Of a stretch of DNA of 64,000 nt, positions 32,537 through 40,848 are shown piece by piece; the first letter of the stretch is position 1, and every line of letters starts with the position of its first letter. A program made the translations under genes and the position numbers. The notes under the pieces are model-generated. The model was not told the DNA's origin, did not search any database, and saw only the letters and a program-made list of their open reading frames with translations. Origin of the DNA: DASQFQ01 sp963805525 (GTDB taxonomy: Bacteria > Actinomycetota > Thermoleophilia > Solirubrobacterales > Solirubrobacteraceae); contig CAWDUT010000004.1 in the NCBI GenBank assembly GCA_963805525.1, positions 1,302,001 through 1,366,000 on the forward strand. Direction: 5' to 3'.

Positions 32537-33542
32537 CGTCCGGCTTCAGCGCCGGGTTCTGGTACCCGGCGTCGGCGGCGGCCAGCGTCGTGCCTGGCGG
32601 GACGATCTCGTCGATGCGGTCGAGGAGGGCCGCGTCGAGCACCACCTCGTCGGCCCCGAGCTGCGACTCGAGCTGCTCCATCGTGCGCGGGCCGATGATC
32701 GCCGATGTCACCGCCGGGTGGTTGAGCACCCAGGCGAGCGCGAGCTGGATCAGCGTCAGCCCCGCCTCGTCGGCGAGCTGCGCGAGCGCGTCGGCGGCGT
32801 CGAGCTTGCGCTGGTTGCCGGGATCGGAGAGGTCGTAGCGCGCGGGCATCCGCTCGGCGCGTGAGGACTGCGGCGCGTCCTGCCCCTTGCGCCACTTGCC
32901 GCTCAGCCAGCCGCCGGCCAGCGGCGACCACGGGATGACGCCCATGCCGTGGCGGCGGCAGGTCGGGAGCACGTCGGCCTCGATCCCGCGGGCGAGCAGC
33001 GAGTAGGGCGGCTGCTCGCACACGAAGCGCTCGCGGCCGCGGTCGCGCGCCACCCACTGCGCCTCGACGATCTGCGAGGCGGGGAACGTCGAGGAGCCGA
33101 TGGAGCGGACCTTGCCGGCATGGACGAGGTCGGACAGCGCGCCGAGCGTCTCGTCGATGTCGGTGTCCTCCTCCGGGCGGTGGATCTGGTAGAGGTCGAT
33201 GTAGTCGGTTTGCAGGCGCTTCAGCGACGCCTCGACCTCGCGCACGATCCAGCGGCGGGAGTTGCCGGACTGGTTCGGGTCGTCGCCCATCGCGCCGTGC
33301 ACCTTGGTGGCGAGCACGACGTCGTCGCGGCGGCCCTTCAGTGCCTCGCCGACGATCTCCTCGGACTCGCCGCGCGAGTAGACGTCGGCGGTGTCGATGA
33401 AGTTGATGCCTTCGTCGAGCGCCCGGTGGATGATCCGGATGCTCTCGTCGTGGTCGGGGTTGCCCCAGGCGCCGAACATCATCGCGCCGAGGCAGAGGGG
33501 CGATACCTGGACGCCGGTGCGCCCGAGAGGACGGTGAGTCAT
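32508..33542 (-). CDS. Aldo/keto reductase
   Basis: A 344-residue NADPH-dependent oxidoreductase of the AKR superfamily. The start THRPLGRTGVQVSPLCLGAM, the catalytic Asp/Tyr region NFIDTADVYSRGESEE, Lys in VLATKVHG and His in LYQIHRPEEDTD are all present. The ATG overlaps the TGA of the RHH-GAF gene (ATGA), so the two are expressed together. A second AKR gene of the same type lies at 48275-49324. Substrate unknown. Confidence 0.9.
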   Translation of the reverse strand: MTHRPLGRTGVQVSPLCLGAMMFGAWGNPDHDESIRIIHRALDEGINFIDTADVYSRGESEEIVGEALKGRRDDVVLATKVHGAMGDDPNQSGNSRRWIVREVEASLKRLQTDYIDLYQIHRPEEDTDIDETLGALSDLVHAGKVRSIGSSTFPASQIVEAQWVARDRGRERFVCEQPPYSLLARGIEADVLPTCRRHGMGVIPWSPLAGGWLSGKWRKGQDAPQSSRAERMPARYDLSDPGNQRKLDAADALAQLADEAGLTLIQLALAWVLNHPAVTSAIIGPRTMEQLESQLGADEVVLDAALLDRIDEIVPPGTTLAAADAGYQNPALKPDARRRAPTAG

Positions 33543-34390
33543 TCCTCGACAGTAGCCAAGGTGATCTCGTTGACCACCGAGGCGGCCAGGTCGCCGAGCA
33601 GCTCGACCTGGTGCTTCGTCCACTGGCGGGGATGGGTGTCGAGCACGCACAGCGTGCCGAGCGCGAAGCCGTTGGAGTCGATCAGCGGGACGCCCGCGTA
33701 GGCCACCGAATCCAGCTCCTCGACCGCCGGGTTGTGCTTGAGCAGCGGGTGCTCGCGCGCGTCCTCGACGATCAGCGGCTCGCGGTTGGCGATCGCGTGC
33801 TGGCAGAACGAATGCGAGAGCGGCGTCTCGCGCTCCTCGACGCCAATCGCGCTCTTGAAGAACTGGCGGTCCTCGTCGATCAGCGACACGAGCGCGACCG
33901 GTGCGTTGAGCACCTCGGCGGCGAGCCGGACGTGGCGGTCGAAGCTGGGGTCGGGCGGCGTGTCGAGCAGCCCGGTCTTGCGCAGGGCGGCGAGGCGCTC
34001 GGGATCCTGGACCGCGGTCGCGGTTGCGAGCAGCGCCTCGCGGCGCGCGGCCTCCTCGAGCAGCTCGGCCCGGCGGCGCTCGCCCTCGGCCGCGAGCCGG
34101 CGGGCCTCCTCGGCGCCGATCGGCGCGCCGCCCTCGGGGGCGGGCTCGGCGTGGCCGTTGCCGTTGCCGTTGGCGCCGAGCTGGGAGAGCGCCTCGTAGG
34201 CGACCTCGCCGCGGCGCCCCATCGCGTACGCGGCGCGCATGACGCTCGCGTCGCGGATGAACTGCGCGGCGCTCACGCCCTCGCGCTGCGCCTCGCGCTC
34301 GAGCAGGCTCCAGAGGTCCTCGCTGAACCGGACTGTCGTGGCGCGCATCGGCATCTTGTGGCGGATGGTACGCGGTTGCGGATCCGCCAT
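33539..34390 (-). CDS. Ribbon-helix-helix / GAF fusion regulator
   Basis: The 283-residue protein starts with a ribbon-helix-helix DNA-binding segment (ATTVRFSEDLWSLLEREAQREG then VSAAQFIRDASV). A flexible Gly/Asn and charged helical linker (about 70-125) follows, then a GAF domain (LDTPPDPSFDRHVRLAAEVL, LSHSFCQHAI, GFALGTLCVLD). The GAF part resembles the free-standing kind found in signalling kinases. The fusion suggests a ligand- or redox-responsive repressor. It is coupled to the aldo/keto reductase. Starts at 34354 or 34348 are possible. Confidence 0.7.
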   Translation of the reverse strand: MADPQPRTIRHKMPMRATTVRFSEDLWSLLEREAQREGVSAAQFIRDASVMRAAYAMGRRGEVAYEALSQLGANGNGNGHAEPAPEGGAPIGAEEARRLAAEGERRRAELLEEAARREALLATATAVQDPERLAALRKTGLLDTPPDPSFDRHVRLAAEVLNAPVALVSLIDEDRQFFKSAIGVEERETPLSHSFCQHAIANREPLIVEDAREHPLLKHNPAVEELDSVAYAGVPLIDSNGFALGTLCVLDTHPRQWTKHQVELLGDLAASVVNEITLATVEE

Positions 34391-34449
34391 CGGTACGGGT
34401 AACCGCACCACAAGACTCGTAGGAGCCGGTATCGCAACCGAGCTCGCCA

Positions 34450-34746
34450 ATGACTACGTTGTCATACATGAACTCGACCCTCCGCCTGGACGTATCCATC
34501 AACGACGGGATCCACACCGTGTCCCTCGCCGGCGAGCTCGACGCTGGGAGCGTCTCTGAGCTGTCCGACTGTCTTGACGGGTGCCGCGAGCCCGGCGCCC
34601 GCGTCCTGCTCGACCTCCGGGAGCTGAACTTCATGGACGGCGCCGGCCTCGAGCTGCTCGACCGCACGTACGTTCAGTCCAGCCTCGAGGGCTGGACCTT
34701 CGCAGTGATCACCACGGGCGAGCGGTACCTCGCCCGCGCCGCCTAA
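34450..34746 (+). CDS. STAS-domain protein lacking the phospho-serine
   Basis: The 98 residues form a STAS domain of the anti-sigma-factor-antagonist type: LRLDVSINDGIHTVSLAGEL, DLRELNFMDGAGLELL. In SpoIIAA/RsbV the motif is D-S-S-G with a Ser that the partner kinase phosphorylates; here it is D63-G-A-G, so this control is absent. It could be a constitutively active antagonist or have another binding role. It is divergent from the RHH-GAF gene and converges with the HD-GYP gene with four bases of overlap. Confidence 0.8.
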   Translation: MTTLSYMNSTLRLDVSINDGIHTVSLAGELDAGSVSELSDCLDGCREPGARVLLDLRELNFMDGAGLELLDRTYVQSSLEGWTFAVITTGERYLARAA

Positions 34747-36077
34747 GCGGCCTTTCTCTCAATCACCCGCTCGAACGCCGCCACGACGGCGGGGTCGAAC
34801 TGCGTGCCCGCGCAGCGCCGCAACTCGGCGAGCGCCAGGGGCGCGGGCATCGCCTCCCGGTAGGGGCGATCGGTGGTCATGGCGCTGAACGCGTCGCAGA
34901 CGGAGCAGATACGCGCCTCGATGGGGATGGTGCTTCCGGCCAGGCCGTCGGGGTAGCCCGTGCCGTCGAACTGCTCGTGCGACGCGCGCACGATCACGCC
35001 CACGTTCGCGAGGACGCCGCCGACCGAGTCGAGCATCCGCTGCCCCTCGATCGTGTGGCGGCGCATGATCTCCCACTCCTCGTGGTTCAGCGGACCCGGC
35101 TTGTTGATGATCTCCTTCGGGACGGCGATCTTCCCGACGTCGTGGAGCAGCGCAGCGAACTCGAGGTTGCGGAGCTGGGCGCCGGTCAGCCGCAGCCGCT
35201 CACCGACCGCCACCGACAGCTCGACCACGTCGCGGCTGTGGCTGCCCGTGTACTCGTGGTCGAACTCGACGACGTCGCCGAGCAGCAGCGCGGTGCCGCG
35301 GTACGCGGAGCTGAGCTCGAGCGCCTGATCGATCCGCCAGGAGCGCTCGCGGGCGAACAGCCACAGCAGGCCCATGAGCGGCAGCTCGAGCAGCACCGCT
35401 CCGGGATGCTCGACGGCCAGCCAGGCGACGGCGAAGCCGATCGGGGCCAGCGCGGCGTCGACGCCGTAGACCCACAGGCTGGGGCGGAGCGTCGCGCGCA
35501 GGGAGACGCCGAGCCCAGCGTGCTCGGCGAAGGCGGAGATCGCCGCGTCGAGGGCGAACATGGCGAGCAGGGCGAGCACGTAGACCGGCCAGTCGCCCAG
35601 CTGTGGCGCGCCGACGGTCGCCGCGCTGAACACGAGCGCGGGCGCGACCGAGTGCCACGACTGGCCGAGGGCGAGGACGGCGCGCGCGCCGAGCCGCCGG
35701 GCGCGGCTGCGTGTGACCAGCGCGCCGAGCATGAGGCCGGCGGCGACATGCGCCGGTACGAGCGGCGCCGGCACGAGAAACAGCATCGGCACCAGGACCA
35801 GCAGGAACGGGCACGTGTAGCCGGTGCCGATCTCGAAGCCGACCTGGCGGGCGACCGCGTAGAGGACGATCAGGAGCGCGCTGGTGCCGAGCGCGACGTG
35901 ACCCTCGGCGGGCAGCAGCAGCGGCATCGCGATCGCGACCAGCGCGAAGGCAAGCGCCACCAGCGCCTCGACCGCGAGCTCGCGCTGCTCCATCGACGTC
36001 CCCGCGCGCGCACGCGAGTCCTCGATCAGCCGCTCGGCCTCGGGGTCTTGGATCGGGTCTAGGACGGGAATCGACAT
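34743..36077 (-). CDS. Membrane HD-GYP domain protein
   Basis: The 444-residue protein has an N-terminal membrane region of several helices (about 45-250) and a C-terminal HD-GYP domain: LLHDVGKIAVPKEIINKPG, HTIEGQRML, ASHEQFDGTGYPDGL and DAFSAMTTDRPYR. The metal ligands and GYP motif are present. HD-GYP enzymes hydrolyse cyclic-di-GMP, and with the GGDEF-EAL protein at 53030 this supports c-di-GMP signalling here. ATG at 36077 (MSIPVLDPIQ) is chosen. Confidence 0.88.
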   Translation of the reverse strand: MSIPVLDPIQDPEAERLIEDSRARAGTSMEQRELAVEALVALAFALVAIAMPLLLPAEGHVALGTSALLIVLYAVARQVGFEIGTGYTCPFLLVLVPMLFLVPAPLVPAHVAAGLMLGALVTRSRARRLGARAVLALGQSWHSVAPALVFSAATVGAPQLGDWPVYVLALLAMFALDAAISAFAEHAGLGVSLRATLRPSLWVYGVDAALAPIGFAVAWLAVEHPGAVLLELPLMGLLWLFARERSWRIDQALELSSAYRGTALLLGDVVEFDHEYTGSHSRDVVELSVAVGERLRLTGAQLRNLEFAALLHDVGKIAVPKEIINKPGPLNHEEWEIMRRHTIEGQRMLDSVGGVLANVGVIVRASHEQFDGTGYPDGLAGSTIPIEARICSVCDAFSAMTTDRPYREAMPAPLALAELRRCAGTQFDPAVVAAFERVIERKAA

Positions 36078-36112
36078 CGTGTTGCGCGCCCCCTGACGCG
36101 CGGGCGGAGCTG

Positions 36113-36724
36113 CTAGCCGCGCATCTTCGGGTCGACCCAGAAGTCGTCGACCTGGAAGTGGCTCTTGGTCCCGCCGGCCACGAAGGTGAAGCGGGCCTGC
36201 TGCCAGCCGGGCTTGTTGCTCGGCTGGATGTTCATCCCGCCCGACAGCGTCCAGTCGCTCTTGTCGCCGTGGAACTGGCCGGTGTTCTTCGGCGCGGTCC
36301 ACATGCCGTTGCGCAGGTAGGAGACGTAGAAGGAGACGCCCTCGCCGCCGGAGACGTTGCGCACGAACATCCGGGACCTCGGGTAGTCGGAGGTGATGCA
36401 GAGCGGCGGGCTGGTGGCCTGCGCCCCGCTCGGAAGGTCGAGCACGCCCCCGCGGGAGCCGTCCCCCTGGATGCTCGCGCCGCGGGTGAGCTCCCAGCTG
36501 GTGGGGCCCTCGAAGTTGCCGCCCGGCGCCAGCGTGTAGAGGTTCTTGTCCTTGAAGGCCAGCAGCGGCTGCGAGAACAGGCCGTGGCTGCAGTCCGAAA
36601 GCGGCGCGACCGGCGTCGGTGTGGACACGGCGGTGGCCGCGTGGGCCGATCCGGCGCCGAGGCCGAGGGCCGCGGTGGTGAGGGCGGCGCCGAATCCGTG
36701 GCGCGCGATGCTGCGTAGGTTCAT
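36113..36724 (-). CDS. Secreted protein of unknown function
   Basis: The first 29 residues form a Sec signal peptide ending in GSAHAATA. The mature part of about 174 residues is rich in Gly, Ser and aromatic residues, with three cysteines (DCSHG, PLCIT and one earlier), and alternating patches such as YVSYLRNGMWTAPKNTGQF that suggest a beta-sandwich. It could be a carbohydrate-binding-like or matrix protein. GGAGC lies five bases before the ATG. No family was recognised. Confidence 0.7.
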   Translation of the reverse strand: MNLRSIARHGFGAALTTAALGLGAGSAHAATAVSTPTPVAPLSDCSHGLFSQPLLAFKDKNLYTLAPGGNFEGPTSWELTRGASIQGDGSRGGVLDLPSGAQATSPPLCITSDYPRSRMFVRNVSGGEGVSFYVSYLRNGMWTAPKNTGQFHGDKSDWTLSGGMNIQPSNKPGWQQARFTFVAGGTKSHFQVDDFWVDPKMRG

Positions 36725-36798
36725 CAAAGCTCCATGCTCAAGGTCTCTGCCGTGGTCATCGGCAGTTGAGCAGCTGACTGGAGCGCCGGTGGACGCTT

Positions 36799-37248
36799 CT
36801 ACGATTGCGCTTCCAGCCGGTCCACGAATGCCGCCTGCGCCGGCACGAGCTTCCCGCGCGCGCGGGCGAGCGGGAACCACTCAGCACGATCGATCTCGGG
36901 AAACGACTGCCGCCGGCCTGACCGGGGCGGCCACTCCATCTCGAACGTGTTCGAGTGCACCGCGGTCGCGTCGAGATCGCCCTCGGCCGCCCAGCACACC
37001 ACGACCTTGCCGTTCTTCTGCTTGACCTCGCCCAGGGGCTGAAGCGGTGTGTCGTCCGGGAGCGCCGTGCCCAGCTCCTCCTCGAACTCGCGCCGCGCCG
37101 CGGCCTGCGGATCCTCGCCGTCCTCGTACTCGCCCTTGGGGATCGACCAGGCGCCGTCGTCGCGCTTGGCCCAGAACGGGCCGCCGGGGTGGACGAGCAG
37201 CACCTCCCCGCGGCGGTGGAGGAGGATGCCGGCGCTTCGTTTTGGCAT
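36799..37248 (-). CDS. NUDIX hydrolase
   Basis: The 149-residue enzyme has a perfect Nudix box at about 39-61: G-x5-E-x7-REFEEELG. The N-terminal MPKRSAGILLHRRGEVLLVH and the late SFPEIDRAEWFPLARARGKL resemble the group that acts on diadenosine polyphosphates or oxidised nucleotides. It is downstream of the long inverted-repeat element at 37271-37380, in which its promoter might lie. Confidence 0.88.
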   Translation of the reverse strand: MPKRSAGILLHRRGEVLLVHPGGPFWAKRDDGAWSIPKGEYEDGEDPQAAARREFEEELGTALPDDTPLQPLGEVKQKNGKVVVCWAAEGDLDATAVHSNTFEMEWPPRSGRRQSFPEIDRAEWFPLARARGKLVPAQAAFVDRLEAQS

Positions 37249-37270
37249 GCCGTGCAGGGTGTCAGAACCG

Positions 37271-37380
37271 CAAACTGCGGCTGGGTAGGGGTCGGGTCCG
37301 GGCGGGGGCGGGGACGAATAAGTGCAGAAACTCGGCTCTACCCCCGCCCGAACCCACCACTCCCTACCCAGCCGCCTTTG
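37271..37380. repeat. Long inverted-repeat element, copy 1
   Basis: The left arm (about 37276-37308) contains GCGGCTGGGTAGGG and then GGGTCCGGGCGGGGG. The right arm (about 37341-37376) is its complement with small gaps. The loop of about 30 bases carries TGCAGAAACTCG. The same arms and the same loop motif occur at 44868-45016. It sits between the NUDIX gene start and the oxidoreductase gene end. It may be a dispersed non-coding repeat or a bidirectional terminator. Confidence 0.75.
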
Positions 37381-37394
37381 ACGTTTGCGACGAA

Positions 37395-38381
37395 CTACAG
37401 CCGCACGACGACCTTCCCCACGTACGACCCGCGCAGCATCTCCACGAACGCCGCGGGCGCGGCCTCGATCCCGCCCTCGACGATCGACTCGGCCAGCACG
37501 AGCCGGCCGTCGGCCAGGAGGCCGCCGACCTCGTCGAGGAACGCGTCCTGCGACGCCGCGTGGTCGGAGACGATGAAGCCGCGCATCCGCCCGCGCTTGC
37601 CGACCAGGAGCCCGAGGTTGCGGGGGCCGGGTGCCGGCTCGGTCGCGTTGTACTGCGAGACCGCGCCGCACAGCGCGATCCGGCCGCCGCGGTTCAGCGC
37701 GCCGATGGCGGCCTCGAGCTGGGGCCCGCCGACGTTGTCGAAGTAGACGTCGACGCCGTCGGGCGCCGCCTCGGCGAGCGCCGCCCGCACGTCGTCGTGA
37801 TGCGAGAACGCGGCGTCGAAGCCGAGCACGTCGCGGACGTAGGCGACCTTCTCCGGCGCGCCCGCGCTGCCGATCACGCGGCAGCCGCGCGCCTTCGCGA
37901 TCTGCCCGGCCACGCTGCCGACCGCGCCCGCCGCCGCCGACACGAAGACGGTCTCGCCCTCGGCGATCGGCGCGATCTCGGTCACGCCCACCCACGCCGT
38001 CAGCCCCGGCATCCCGAGCGCGCCGAGCAGCGCGCTGGGCGAGACGCCGTCCGGCACGGCGCCCGGCTGCACGCGGTCCGCGTCGACCAGCGCCGCCTCG
38101 CGCCAGCCGAGCTGGTGCACCACCAGCGAGCCCGGCTCGCCGCCGGCCACCACCTCGCCGACCGCGCCCCCGTACATCGCCTTGCCGAGCTCGTAGGGCG
38201 GGACGTAGGACTTCGCGTCGTTCATGCGGCCGCGCATGTACGGGTCGACGCTCATGAACGCGTTGCGCACGAGCAGCCTCCCGTCCTCCGGCTCGCCGAG
38301 CTCGACCTCGGCGATCTCGAAGTCCTCGGGCTTCGGCTCGCCCACGGGACGCTGCGCCAGTCGGACCTCGCGGCTCCTCAT
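37395..38381 (-). CDS. NADP-dependent MDR oxidoreductase, YncB/CurA type
   Basis: The 328 residues belong to the zinc-free medium-chain reductases (leukotriene B4 dehydrogenase-like). Motifs are FMSVDPYMRGRM, LGMPGLTAWVG, the nucleotide-binding AAGAVGSVAGQIAK, and VDVYFDNVGG. These reduce alkenals, enones or quinones using NADPH. The start codon is only 25 bases from the divergent SDR gene, leaving little space for two promoters. Confidence 0.88.
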   Translation of the reverse strand: MRSREVRLAQRPVGEPKPEDFEIAEVELGEPEDGRLLVRNAFMSVDPYMRGRMNDAKSYVPPYELGKAMYGGAVGEVVAGGEPGSLVVHQLGWREAALVDADRVQPGAVPDGVSPSALLGALGMPGLTAWVGVTEIAPIAEGETVFVSAAAGAVGSVAGQIAKARGCRVIGSAGAPEKVAYVRDVLGFDAAFSHHDDVRAALAEAAPDGVDVYFDNVGGPQLEAAIGALNRGGRIALCGAVSQYNATEPAPGPRNLGLLVGKRGRMRGFIVSDHAASQDAFLDEVGGLLADGRLVLAESIVEGGIEAAPAAFVEMLRGSYVGKVVVRL

Positions 38382-38406
38382 GGGACCGAACAATAGGCTC
38401 CGGGCC

Positions 38407-39183
38407 ATGGAGCTCGAGGGCAAGCACGTCGTCGTCACCGGCGCCGGGCGCGGCATCGGCCGCGCGCTCGCGCTGCGCTTCGCCGACGAGGGCGCGCGCG
38501 CCGTCGTCGTTTCCGACATGGACGAAGCCAACGCCCGCCAGGTGGCGAGGGAGATCGGCGGCCAGGCGATCACCGCCGACGTCGGCCGCGAGCAGGACAT
38601 CCGCAAGCTGATCAACCGCGCGGAGGGGATCAACGGCCCGATCGACCTCTTCTTCTCCAACGCCGGCATCACCGGCCCCAGCGGCGGTCCGGAGATCCTC
38701 GACACCGACTGGGACCTGCTGTGGCGAGTCAACACGATGTCGCACGTGTGGGCCGCCCGCGCGCTGCTGCCCGGCATGCTCGAGCGCGGCGACGGCTACC
38801 TGTGCAGCACCGCGTCCGCCGCCGGCCTGCTCGCCCAGCTCGGCGCGATCGGCTACACGGTCACCAAGCACGCCGCGGTGGCGGTCGCCGAATGGCTCTC
38901 GATGACTTACGGCGACCGCGGCATCAAGGTCTCCTGCCTGTGCCCCCAGTACGTGCGCACGCCGATGGTCACCGAGGGCGAATTGCCGGTCGAGAAGCTC
39001 GAGCAGGTGGCCACCCTCCTCGAGCCCGAGCAGGTCGCCGACGCGGTCGTCGAGGCCATCCGCGAGGAGCGGCTCTTGATCCTCCCGCATCCCGAGGTCG
39101 GGACCTACATGAGCCACCGCGGCGAAGACCACGAGCGCTGGCTCCGGGGAATGCGCCGGTTGCAGGGATATCTTCAGGTGTAG
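38407..39183 (+). CDS. Short-chain dehydrogenase/reductase
   Basis: A classical 258-residue SDR with TGAGRGIG at 10-17, the NAG motif in FFSNAGITG, and the catalytic Ser-Tyr-Lys (CSTASAAGLLAQLGAIGYTVTK). The C-terminus is longer than in FabG-like members and rich in Arg/Glu. The ATG at 38407 is chosen; upstream in-frame sequence is antisense to the MDR gene. Substrate unknown. Confidence 0.88.
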   Translation: MELEGKHVVVTGAGRGIGRALALRFADEGARAVVVSDMDEANARQVAREIGGQAITADVGREQDIRKLINRAEGINGPIDLFFSNAGITGPSGGPEILDTDWDLLWRVNTMSHVWAARALLPGMLERGDGYLCSTASAAGLLAQLGAIGYTVTKHAAVAVAEWLSMTYGDRGIKVSCLCPQYVRTPMVTEGELPVEKLEQVATLLEPEQVADAVVEAIREERLLILPHPEVGTYMSHRGEDHERWLRGMRRLQGYLQV

Positions 39184-39240
39184 AGGACCCGCCAACGGGT
39201 ACCAGCGGGTCGCCGTTCCTGTCCCTAACGGAGGTCCCTG

Positions 39241-39414
39241 ATGGAGCCGTGCGAGCACATCGGTTTCCACACCGGTCAAGGTCGCTATGACCAGACGGCC
39301 GGGCGGCTGCGCTACGTCCTGATCTGCGACGCCTGCGAAGCCGAGGTGAGGGAACTGGAGTCGCAGGAGTACACGCCGCGGTTCACGCCGCGGGGCATGC
39401 CCGAAGCCGCGTAG
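39241..39414 (+). CDS. 57-residue zinc-ribbon-like protein
   Basis: A short gene with a strong ribosome-binding site, GGAGG seven bases before the ATG. The product MEPCEHIGFHTGQGRYDQ then continues to a CDAC pair (Cys29, Cys32), which with Cys4 and His6 could bind one metal. The charged tail ends RFTPRGMPEAA. It lies ten bases before the LLM gene and is probably co-transcribed. It looks like a conserved actinobacterial small protein; function unknown. Confidence 0.7.
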   Translation: MEPCEHIGFHTGQGRYDQTAGRLRYVLICDACEAEVRELESQEYTPRFTPRGMPEAA

Positions 39415-39424
39415 AGTCCCGCCG

Positions 39425-40255
39425 ATGGACACCGGCGTGGCGATGTTCCCCACGCACGACGCCATCGGCCCCGGCGAGCTGGCGGCGTTGGTCGAGGAGC
39501 GCGGGCACGGGTCGCTGTGGTTCCCCGAGCACACGCACATCCCGGCGAGCCGCGACTCGCCGTTCCCCGGTGGCGGCGAGATGCCGCGCCGCTACGCGCA
39601 CACCTACGACCTGTTCGTGGCGATGACCGCCGCCGCGGTCGCCACGCGGCGGCTGCGGATCGCGAGCGGCATCTGCCTGATCATCGAGCGCGACCCGATC
39701 ACCACCGCGAAGGAGGTCGCGAGCATCGACCACCTCTCCGGCGGGCGCGTCGAGTTCGGGGTCGGCGCGGGCTGGAACCGCGAGGAGATGGCCAATCACG
39801 GCACGGATCCGAGCCGCCGCTTCTCGCTCATGCGCGAGCGCGTCGAGGCGATGAAGGCGATCTGGACCGAGGAAGAGGCCAGCTACCACGGCGAGCACGT
39901 GAACTTCGAGCGCATCTGGTCGTTCCCCAAGCCGGTCCAGCTGCCGCACCCGCCGGTGGTGATCGGCGGCAACGGCGAGAAGGTGCTCGACCGCGTGCTC
40001 CGCTACGGCGACGCGTGGGCGCCGCAGCACCGCCACGGCAACGTCATCGAGCGACTGCCGGAGCTGCGGCAGCGCGCCGAGAGGCACATCCCGGTGACGG
40101 TGTTCGGCGTGCCTGCAGAGGCCGCCGAGCTGGCCAAGTACCAGGAGGCCGGCGTCGACCGCGTCGTGCGCTGGCTGCCGGCCGCGCAGCGCGGGCCGGT
40201 CGAGCGCGAGCTCGAGGCCTTCGAGGACGCGGTCCGCGAGCTGCACGGCGAATGA
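39425..40255 (+). CDS. LLM-class F420-dependent oxidoreductase
   Basis: The 276-residue TIM-barrel protein belongs to the luciferase-like family. Landmarks are SLWFPEHTHIPASR, RIASGICLIIERDPITTAKE, LSGGRVEFGVGAGWNREEM and PPVVIGGNGEKVLDRVLRYG. The form with HGTDPSRR and EEASYHGEHVNF is usual for F420 users. The stop overlaps the next start (ATGA). Confidence 0.9.
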   Translation: MDTGVAMFPTHDAIGPGELAALVEERGHGSLWFPEHTHIPASRDSPFPGGGEMPRRYAHTYDLFVAMTAAAVATRRLRIASGICLIIERDPITTAKEVASIDHLSGGRVEFGVGAGWNREEMANHGTDPSRRFSLMRERVEAMKAIWTEEEASYHGEHVNFERIWSFPKPVQLPHPPVVIGGNGEKVLDRVLRYGDAWAPQHRHGNVIERLPELRQRAERHIPVTVFGVPAEAAELAKYQEAGVDRVVRWLPAAQRGPVERELEAFEDAVRELHGE

Positions 40256-40848
40256 GCGACGAGTACATCCTCGACACGCCGGTTGTGCGCGAGTTCGTGG
40301 CCGGGGTGCGCGCGACGATCGCCGACTCCAGCTCGGCCGCCGAGGCGTGCGACGCGATCCGCCCGCGCTTCGCCGAGCTGCTCGCCGACGACGGCTGGCT
40401 GCCGGCCCGCTATCAGGAGGGCGACCCGGACAGCGGGATGGGCGGCGGCATCGGCCAGTGGCTGCTGTTCCGCGCCGGCGACCGCTCGCTGACGCTGTTC
40501 GCGCTGGTGGTGCCGAGCGGCTCCCAGACGCCGATCCACGACCACCTGGCGTGGGGGCTCGTCGGGCTCTACCGCGGCACCCAGGACGAGGAGATCTACG
40601 CGCGCGACGACGCGGGCGTGCTCACGCGCAGTGAGGCGCGGGCGCTCGCACCGGGCGACTTCTACGCGCTGCTGCCGCCGCGCGACGACATCCACCGCGT
40701 CCGCACCACGTCGGCCGAGACGTCGGTCTCGCTGCACCTGCTGACCAACGACACCGGCTGCGTATGGCGCCACGCGTTCGACGAGCACACCGGCGAAGAG
40801 ACGCCGTTCCGCTCGGGCTACGTCAACGTGGAGTGTCCGCCAGCGTGA
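40252..40848 (+). CDS. Cysteine dioxygenase-like cupin protein
   Basis: The 198-residue cupin carries His96 and His98 in IHDHLAWGLVGLYRGT, acidic residues in the following strand (EEIY) and His148 in DDIHRV. This is the three-His iron arrangement of cysteine and 3-mercaptopropionate dioxygenases. It ends with a well-conserved-looking strand (VSLHLLTNDTG). The coupled LLM gene suggests sulfur or small-acid metabolism, which is only inference. Its last 26 bases overlap the convergent hotdog-like gene. Confidence 0.75.
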   Translation: MSDEYILDTPVVREFVAGVRATIADSSSAAEACDAIRPRFAELLADDGWLPARYQEGDPDSGMGGGIGQWLLFRAGDRSLTLFALVVPSGSQTPIHDHLAWGLVGLYRGTQDEEIYARDDAGVLTRSEARALAPGDFYALLPPRDDIHRVRTTSAETSVSLHLLTNDTGCVWRHAFDEHTGEETPFRSGYVNVECPPA

